Of a stretch of 18,980 nucleotides of DNA, positions 13,858-18,980 are shown one piece after another; within the stretch, counting starts at the first letter, position 1, and every line of letters begins with the position of its first letter. The position numbers were made by a program, and so were the translations under genes. Below the pieces are notes generated by a model. It had not been told where the DNA came from, searched no databases, and was given only the letters and a program-made list of their open reading frames with translations. The DNA comes from Desulfobulbaceae bacterium (lineage in GTDB: Bacteria; Desulfobacterota; Desulfobulbia; Desulfobulbales; Desulfobulbaceae): the NCBI GenBank assembly GCA_027011235.1, contig JALVAI010000423.1:1-18980 (forward strand), written 5' to 3'.

Positions 13858-15165
13858 ATGCGCACTGACATCCTCCACATAGGCGCTGGCGAGTTGACCT
13901 ATGAAATCAGAAACATCGTCAATGTCGGCACCAAGCTGCAAAAGCTGGGCGTCCGGGTCAACTGGGAAAATATCGGAGATCCGATTGCCAAGGGCGAGGA
14001 AATTCCCGACTGGATGAAGGATATCGTTGCCGATGCGGTCCGGGAAAACAGTACCTACGGCTACAGCCCGACCAAGGGCATCCTGGAAACCCGCGAGTAT
14101 CTTGCCGCCGATACCAACGCCATGGGCGGAGTGCAAATAGATGCCGAGGATATCATCTTTTTCAATGGTCTGGGTGACGCCATCTCCAAGGTCTTCGGCT
14201 TTCTCAAGCGTACGGCCAGAGTTATCGTGCCGACCCCGAGCTACACCACCCATTCCTCGGCGGAAGCTGCCCATGCCGGTGACCAGCCGGTAACCTATAT
14301 CCTAAACCCCAACAATCTCTGGTATCCGGACCTGGAAGATATTGAAAACCATATCAAGTACAATCCCGCGGTTGCCGGTATCCTGGTCATCAACCCGGAC
14401 AACCCGACCGGGGCGGTGTACCCGGCCGAGGTCATCCGCGCCATTGTTGAAATCTGCGAAAAAAACGATCTATTTATCATCTGTGATGAGGTCTATCAGA
14501 ACATCACCTACAACGGCACCGTGGCCGCTCCGCTGTGTACGGTCATCGGTGACAGGGTGCCGGCGCTCTGCATGCGCGGGACCTCCAAGGAGATGCCCTG
14601 GCCGGGTGGCCGCTGCGGCTGGATAGAGGTCTATAACGGTCATCGTGACCCTATGTTTGAAACCTATGTCAAATCAATCCTCAATGCCAAGATGCTGGAG
14701 GTCTGCTCCACCACCCTGCCCCAGGTGGTATTGCCCAGGATCAAAAGCCATCCCGGATATCAGCAGTATCTCGACGAGCGTATCCGCCGCTATGAAAAAT
14801 ACTCCAATATCGCCTATGACATTCTCAAGGACACCCGGGGAATCCTTGTCAACCGAACCAACGGCGCCTTCTATATGAGTGTTGTCTTCACCGACGGCCT
14901 GCTCACCCATTCCCAAACCCTGCCCATTGAAAACGATGAGGTCCGGAAAACCGTGGAAGCACTGGTATCCGGACCGGATGTTTCCCTTGATAAACGTTTT
15001 GTCTACTACCTCCTTGCCTCCACCGGCGTCTGTGTTGTGCCGTTGTCTTCATTTGCCACCACCCTGCAGGGATTTCGTATCACCCTGCTTGAACGTGACG
15101 AAAAGGAATTTATTAAAATCTTTACCACCATCGCCACTGCCATCGACAGGTACCTCAACTCCTGA
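13858..15165 (+). CDS. PLP-dependent aminotransferase, class I/II
   Basis: A 435-aa fold-type I aminotransferase. The pyridoxal-phosphate lysine is K244 in RGTSKEMPWPGGRCGW. Supporting motifs are NPDNPTGAVYP (N182), CDEVYQNITY (D210, Y213), YGYSPTKGILETREYL and the C-terminal FRITLLE arginine that binds the alpha-carboxylate. It is in the alanine/aspartate/aromatic aminotransferase superfamily; the amino donor cannot be assigned from sequence. The start is firm: AAAGGAG lies about 5 nt before the ATG. The preceding GGDEF gene ends 274 bp upstream and a hairpin terminator follows the stop, so it is probably a single-gene transcript. Confidence 0.9.
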   Translation: MRTDILHIGAGELTYEIRNIVNVGTKLQKLGVRVNWENIGDPIAKGEEIPDWMKDIVADAVRENSTYGYSPTKGILETREYLAADTNAMGGVQIDAEDIIFFNGLGDAISKVFGFLKRTARVIVPTPSYTTHSSAEAAHAGDQPVTYILNPNNLWYPDLEDIENHIKYNPAVAGILVINPDNPTGAVYPAEVIRAIVEICEKNDLFIICDEVYQNITYNGTVAAPLCTVIGDRVPALCMRGTSKEMPWPGGRCGWIEVYNGHRDPMFETYVKSILNAKMLEVCSTTLPQVVLPRIKSHPGYQQYLDERIRRYEKYSNIAYDILKDTRGILVNRTNGAFYMSVVFTDGLLTHSQTLPIENDEVRKTVEALVSGPDVSLDKRFVYYLLASTGVCVVPLSSFATTLQGFRITLLERDEKEFIKIFTTIATAIDRYLNS

Positions 15166-15172
15166 TCCCAAC

Positions 15173-15253
15173 ATCGCCCGCGCCCAGAACCGCGCCTGAA
15201 ACCGCGCCTGGAACCGCGCCTGGAACCGGCGCGGGCGATTCCTCCTGTTTTTC
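15173..15253 (+). terminator. Rho-independent-like terminator with expanded loop
   Basis: A perfect 12-bp stem, ATCGCCCGCGCC (15173-15184) with GGCGCGGGCGAT (15228-15239), begins 8 nt after the aminotransferase stop and is followed by a loose pyrimidine run ending in GTTTTT. The 43-nt loop holds a 12-bp tandem repeat. The U-tract starts several bases after the stem, so its efficiency is uncertain. Confidence 0.6.
15186..15227 (+). repeat. 12-bp tandem repeat in terminator loop
   Basis: Three successive units follow the pattern RRAACCGCGCCT (15186-15197, 15198-15209, 15210-15221), then a partial fourth, GGAACC. Removing 36 bp would leave a compact hairpin with the 7-nt loop TGGAACC, so the units look like duplications of the left arm and loop. 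Confidence 0.75.
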
Positions 15254-15278
15254 ATAACAGTTGCGTCATTTTCCCCTC

Positions 15279-15307
15279 TTGACACCGGTTTTTCCCATAC
15301 TTATTGT
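15279..15307 (+). promoter_or_regulatory. Sigma-70-type promoter for grpE-dnaK
   Basis: TTGACA (15279-15284), exactly 17 bp, then TATTGT (15302-15307). It lies past the aminotransferase terminator and gives a leader of about 130 nt to the grpE GTG. In that leader GTCCGG (near 15321) can pair with CCGGAC (near 15379). No CIRCE inverted repeat (TTAGCACTC-N9-GAGTGCTAA) and no good sigma-32 promoter is visible. Confidence 0.6.
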
Positions 15308-15444
15308 TCCGACCAGATTTGTCCGGGTCACATCAAGGCAGATGGCCCGACACTGTAACAGCCTGGCCCGTCGAGGATCCGGACCAGAGGGTCATGAAAC
15401 GATAGTATAAATAATACCAATAACCACAAGACAGGAGTAAACAG

Positions 15445-16029
15445 GTGGGAGAGAAAAGAAGGGGACAGGAAGAAGAAAAATTGCGTGAAGAAATGGAGAT
15501 TCCGGAGGAACTGGGTGCGGTTGAAGACATCGCCGACCAGAATGACGGTGATACCGGAGAAACCACCGACCTGCAGGCGGAGCTTGAACAGACCAAGGAA
15601 CGTATGCTCCGCATTGCCGCTGATGCCGATAATTACAAAAAGCGCATGGAGCGGGAAAAGGAAAAAATGGTCAAGTACGCGGGAGAAAATATCCTGCGGG
15701 AGTTGCTCCCCACCGTCGACAATCTGGAAAGGGCGCTGGAACAGGCCAAAACAGAAACCAAGGATGCAGACAGCAAGCTTGCGTCCATGCTCGAGGGAAT
15801 TGAACTGACCTACAAGGGGCTGTTGTCGGTGCTGGAAAAATTTGAGGTCACGCCCATCGAATCGGTCGGCAGGGAATTTAATCCCGATGAAATGGACGCC
15901 CTGACCATGGAGGCAAGCGACGAGGTGCCGGCAAACCATGTAATCAGTGAATTTGCCAAGGGATATCGTTTTAAGGACCGGGTGCTGCGCCATGCGCAGG
16001 TCGTTGTTTCCAGCGGTAAAGATTCATAA
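15445..16029 (+). CDS. grpE: Nucleotide exchange factor GrpE
   Basis: A 194-aa co-chaperone that releases ADP from DnaK. An acidic N-terminal region leads into a long helix (about 45-115, from LQAELEQTKERMLRIAADADNYKKR-type heptads). A beta head follows with VGREFNPDEMDALT and the family signature KGYRFKDRVLRHAQVVVS. The start is GTG at 15445, supported by AGGAG 7 nt upstream. It precedes dnaK by 184 bp on the same strand. No hrcA gene lies upstream and no dnaJ follows dnaK in this window. Confidence 0.95.
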   Translation: MGEKRRGQEEEKLREEMEIPEELGAVEDIADQNDGDTGETTDLQAELEQTKERMLRIAADADNYKKRMEREKEKMVKYAGENILRELLPTVDNLERALEQAKTETKDADSKLASMLEGIELTYKGLLSVLEKFEVTPIESVGREFNPDEMDALTMEASDEVPANHVISEFAKGYRFKDRVLRHAQVVVSSGKDS

Positions 16030-16039
16030 CCAACAGGCC

Positions 16040-16070
16040 TTGACAAAGCGCAGATCATGCGCATTGTAAT
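16040..16070 (+). promoter_or_regulatory. Possible internal promoter upstream of dnaK
   Basis: TTGACA (16040-16045) followed after a long 19-bp spacer by TGTAAT (16065-16070). A small palindrome, GCGCA-GATCA-TGCGC, sits in the spacer and could be an operator. The spacing is poor, so this is tentative. A near-repeat ATACATAA occurs later in the gap (around 16145-16163) with no clear role. Confidence 0.25.
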
Positions 16071-16213
16071 GATGCGGATGAAACGGCCCGTTCAAACGGA
16101 CCATCCACCTGGAAAAAACCGTCGGGAACACCCTGACGTTACTTATACATAAATCATACATAATCAGCTCGAATGCTGAAGACTGATACCAAAAGGAGAC
16201 AGGAGATATAATC

Positions 16214-18160
16214 ATGGGGAAAATTATTGGAATCGATCTCGGTACGACCAACTCATGTGTCGCTATCATGGAGGGCGGCGAGCCCAAGGTAATCGAAAAC
16301 AGCGAGGGTAACAGGACGACACCGTCCGTGGTCGCCTTCACCGACAGTGGCGAACGACTGGTGGGCCAGGTGGCCAAACGACAGGCGGTCACAAATCCCA
16401 CCAAAACGCTTTTTGCCATCAAACGACTCATCGGGCGGAAATTCACCGATCCCGAAGTGCAGAAATCCATTGAGATCAGCCCGTTCAAGATTGTGGAAGG
16501 CCCGAACGGCGAAGCCATGGTCGAGGTAGACGGTAAAAAATACAGTGCGGCAGAGATTTCGGCCATGATCCTTGGCAAGATGAAACAGACCGCTGAAGAA
16601 TATCTGGGCGAGCCCGTGACCGAGGCCGTTATCACGGTACCGGCCTATTTTAACGACTCGCAGCGTCAGGCGACCAAGGATGCGGGCAAAATCGCCGGAC
16701 TGGACGTGCAGCGAATCATCAACGAGCCCACGGCCGCGTCCCTGGCCTATGGCCTGGACAAGAAAGGCGAAGAGAAAATAGCGGTCTTCGATCTTGGCGG
16801 CGGCACCTTTGACGTGTCTATCCTGGAGATCGGTGACGGTGTGTTTGAGGTAAAATCCACCAACGGCGATACCTTTCTCGGCGGTGAAGACTTTGACATG
16901 CGGATCGTCAACTGGCTGGCAGACGAGTTCAAGCGCGACCAGGGCGTTGACCTGCGCAACGACAACATGGCCCTGCAGCGGTTGAAAGAAGAGGCGGAAA
17001 AGGCGAAAAAAGAGCTGTCAACCGCCATGGAAACGGACATCAACCTGCCCTTTATCACGGCTGACGCCACCGGTCCCAAGCACCTGAACATCAAGCTGTC
17101 CAGGGCCAAGCTGGAAAGCCTGGTGGAAGACCTGATTGAACGGACCGCCGGTCCCTGTCAGACGGCCTTGAAGGATGCAGGCCTGAGCGCATCCGATATC
17201 AACGAGGTAATCCTGGTCGGCGGCATGACCCGTATGCCCAAGGTCCAGGAGAAGGTCAAGGAGATCTTTGGCAAGGAGCCGCATAAAGGCGTCAATCCCG
17301 ACGAGGTTGTCGCCATCGGCGCCGCCATTCAGGGCGGTGTACTCAAGGGAGACGTCAAGGATGTCCTCCTGCTTGATGTTACCCCTCTTTCCCTCGGTAT
17401 TGAAACCCTGGGCGGGGTCACCACCAAGCTGATCGAGAAAAATACAACCGTGCCTACCAAGAAGAGCCAGATATTCTCGACGGCCGCCGATAACCAGCCC
17501 GCGGTTTCCATCCATGTGCTCCAGGGTGAACGGGAGATGGCCGCCGACAACAAGACCATCGGCCGGTTCGAGCTGACCGATATACCGCCGGCTCCGCGCG
17601 GGGTACCGCAGATCGAGGTCACCTTTGACCTTGACGCCAACGGTATCCTCCACGTGTCGGCCAAGGACCTTGGCACCGGCAAGGAACAGTCCATCCGCAT
17701 TACCGCCTCTTCCGGTCTGTCCGAGGAAGAGATCGAACGGATGAAAAAGGACGCTGAACTGCATGCCGAAGAGGACAGAAAACGGAAAGAACTGGTGGAG
17801 GCCAAAAATAACGGCGACTCCATGATCCACATGACCCAGAAGAGTTTGACCGAACTTGGCGACAAGGTGGATGCCGAGACCAAGGCAAATGTGGAGCGTG
17901 AAATCGAAGGCCTGAAAAAGGCGCTGGAAGGAGATGACATCGAGGCCATCAAGAGCGCCACGGAAAAACTGACCCAGGCATCCCACAAGCTGGCCGAGCT
18001 GATGTATGCCCAGGCCTCCCAGCAGGGCGGCCCTGAAGGCGGCGCAGCCGGCGGCCCAGGAGCGGGTGCGGCAGGTGCAGGTGCAGCCGGAGGTGCGGCA
18101 GGATCTTCCGGGGGCGATGATGACGATGTGGTCGATGCCGACTTTGAAGAGGTGAAGTAG
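16214..18160 (+). CDS. dnaK: Chaperone DnaK (Hsp70)
   Basis: A 648-aa ATP-driven chaperone. The nucleotide-binding domain has IGIDLGTTNSCVAI at the N-terminus, FDLGGGTFDVSIL and ILVGGMTRMPKVQ. The linker DVLLLDVTPLSLGIETLGG leads into the substrate-binding domain and the helical lid. The tail has a Gly/Ala-rich stretch of about 30 residues before DDDDVVDADFEEVK, which is normal for bacterial DnaK. Length is typical (E. coli 638). The ATG at 16214 has AGGAG 8 nt upstream. It works with GrpE, encoded just before it, and with a DnaJ not present here. A strong terminator follows the stop. Confidence 0.98.
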   Translation: MGKIIGIDLGTTNSCVAIMEGGEPKVIENSEGNRTTPSVVAFTDSGERLVGQVAKRQAVTNPTKTLFAIKRLIGRKFTDPEVQKSIEISPFKIVEGPNGEAMVEVDGKKYSAAEISAMILGKMKQTAEEYLGEPVTEAVITVPAYFNDSQRQATKDAGKIAGLDVQRIINEPTAASLAYGLDKKGEEKIAVFDLGGGTFDVSILEIGDGVFEVKSTNGDTFLGGEDFDMRIVNWLADEFKRDQGVDLRNDNMALQRLKEEAEKAKKELSTAMETDINLPFITADATGPKHLNIKLSRAKLESLVEDLIERTAGPCQTALKDAGLSASDINEVILVGGMTRMPKVQEKVKEIFGKEPHKGVNPDEVVAIGAAIQGGVLKGDVKDVLLLDVTPLSLGIETLGGVTTKLIEKNTTVPTKKSQIFSTAADNQPAVSIHVLQGEREMAADNKTIGRFELTDIPPAPRGVPQIEVTFDLDANGILHVSAKDLGTGKEQSIRITASSGLSEEEIERMKKDAELHAEEDRKRKELVEAKNNGDSMIHMTQKSLTELGDKVDAETKANVEREIEGLKKALEGDDIEAIKSATEKLTQASHKLAELMYAQASQQGGPEGGAAGGPGAGAAGAGAAGGAAGSSGGDDDDVVDADFEEVK

Positions 18161-18185
18161 AGCGCCGGCAATCAAAAAAAACAGC

Positions 18186-18226
18186 AAAAGGGGAGTGTGG
18201 ATACCAATCCGCACTCCCCTTTTTTG
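18186..18226 (+). terminator. Rho-independent terminator after dnaK
   Basis: A 16-bp stem, AAAAGGGGAGTGTGGA (18186-18201) with TCCGCACTCCCCTTTT (18208-18223), has one T-G wobble and a 6-nt loop TACCAA, and runs into TTTTTTGTTATTTT. It separates dnaK from trpS. Confidence 0.93.
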
Positions 18227-18293
18227 TTATTTTGGTTTATCTTCCTTCTCTCTGAACCCTGAATTTTCAATCTTCCACCAAGAACTGTAGATT

Positions 18294-18980
18294 ATGAAAC
18301 GCATTCTCTCCGGCATTCAGCCTTCGGGCCAGCTCCATATCGGCAACTATTTCGGCATGATGAAAACCATGATCTCCAACATGGAGACATCGGATCTGTA
18401 TGTATTCATCGTTGATCTGCACGCGCTGACAACCGTCCATGACCGGGAAAAACTGCGCCAGGGCACCTTGGAGGCGGCCGCTGATTTTCTGGCCCTCGGC
18501 CTGGACCCGGAACGATGTACCTTCTGGGTGCAGTCGGACGTACCCGAGGTCTGCGAGCTGATGTGGATTTTGTCCACGCTTACGCCCATGGGCCTGCTTG
18601 AACGATGCCATTCCTACAAGGACAAGGTGGCCAAGGGCATCTCGCCAAGCCACGGGTTGTTTGCCTATCCGGTCCTGATGGCGGCCGATATCCTTCTCTA
18701 CCAGTCAGAAATCGTGCCGGTGGGCAAGGACCAGAAACAGCACCTCGAGGTCGCCCGTGACATTGCCATAAAATTCAATAATACCTATGGTGAGACCTTT
18801 GTGATACCGGAACCGGCGATCAACGCCGATACGGCCATTGTGCCGGGCCTGGATGGACAGAAGATGTCAAAATCATACGGTAACACCATCCCGATATTCC
18901 TTGATGACAAACCACTCAGGAAAAAGGTGATGGCGATCAAGACCGATGCAACGCCGGTTGAAGATCCCAAGGACCCAGAC
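18294..18980 (+). CDS. trpS: Tryptophanyl-tRNA synthetase, 3'-truncated by window edge
   Basis: Charges tRNA-Trp with tryptophan. The frame from the ATG at 18294 is open for 229 codons to the window end; full-length TrpS is about 330-350 aa, so roughly a third is missing. It begins MKRILSGIQPSGQLHIGNYF, containing the class I HIGH-type motif (QLHIGN). Later it has FAYPVLMAADILLYQ, VPVGKDQKQHLEVARDIA and the KMSKS motif (GLDGQKMSKSYGN). No good Shine-Dalgarno is seen before the ATG. The gene follows the dnaK terminator, so it should have its own promoter in 18227-18293, which I could not identify. Confidence 0.96.
   Translation, partial: MKRILSGIQPSGQLHIGNYFGMMKTMISNMETSDLYVFIVDLHALTTVHDREKLRQGTLEAAADFLALGLDPERCTFWVQSDVPEVCELMWILSTLTPMGLLERCHSYKDKVAKGISPSHGLFAYPVLMAADILLYQSEIVPVGKDQKQHLEVARDIAIKFNNTYGETFVIPEPAINADTAIVPGLDGQKMSKSYGNTIPIFLDDKPLRKKVMAIKTDATPVEDPKDPD

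Noticed and set aside
15049..15285. Minus-strand ORF with a repeating QARF motif
   Set aside because: The repeat comes from the 12-bp tandem units in the terminator loop, and the ORF overlaps the aminotransferase 3' end antisense.
17018..18214. Long antisense ORF across dnaK (398 codons)
   Set aside because: A shadow of the G+C-rich dnaK coding frame; it also spans the dnaK terminator region and has no recognisable domain.

Overview
The window looks like chromosomal core DNA of a Gram-negative, anaerobic Desulfobacterota-type bacterium, most likely near Desulfobulbales. This is an inference from protein style and gene order: lysS next to lolC-lolD, a short MetE-like methyltransferase, a small CxxCH cytochrome, PAS/GGDEF sensors and a gammaproteobacterial-type Asd. 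No rRNA, tRNA or CRISPR array was found. Coding density is high, and most genes are ordinary housekeeping or signalling genes.

Layout. 1-1109 (+) is asd, missing its first few codons at the window edge. It converges on a minus-strand block: a three-PAS diguanylate cyclase (1141-2811), lolD (3025-3741) overlapping lolC/E (3734-4957), a small periplasmic c-type cytochrome (5063-5353) and lysS (5443-6954). Next, also on the minus strand, come a MetE-core-like methyltransferase (7168-8295) and a 23S rRNA m5U methyltransferase of the RlmD/RumA type (8599-9891). After a 346-bp divergent intergenic region the plus strand carries a sigma-54 response regulator (10238-11596), a GAF-PAS-PAS-GGDEF diguanylate cyclase (11637-13583), a class I aminotransferase (13858-15165), grpE (15445-16029), dnaK (16214-18160) and the start of trpS (18294 to the window end).

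Non-coding structure is the most interesting part. (1) Two 163-bp copies of a MITE-like element (7001-7163 and 8410-8572) lie in the same orientation on either side of the MetE-like gene. They differ at 10 positions, all transitions. They have imperfect terminal inverted repeats, a 13-bp internal hairpin and apparent 6-bp target duplications. (2) A 132-bp nested palindrome (10000-10131) in the divergent region has a 22-bp outer stem and a 13-bp inner stem whose irregularities are nearly all G-U wobbles on the plus strand, which suggests a structured RNA or a folded repeat. (3) The terminator after the aminotransferase gene carries a 12-bp tandem expansion inside its loop.

Functional themes: envelope lipoprotein export (LolCD), translation (LysS, TrpS, RlmD), chaperones (GrpE, DnaK), amino-acid metabolism (Asd, aminotransferase, MetE-like) and c-di-GMP signalling (two GGDEF enzymes on opposite strands, one probably co-transcribed with an orphan NtrC-type regulator).
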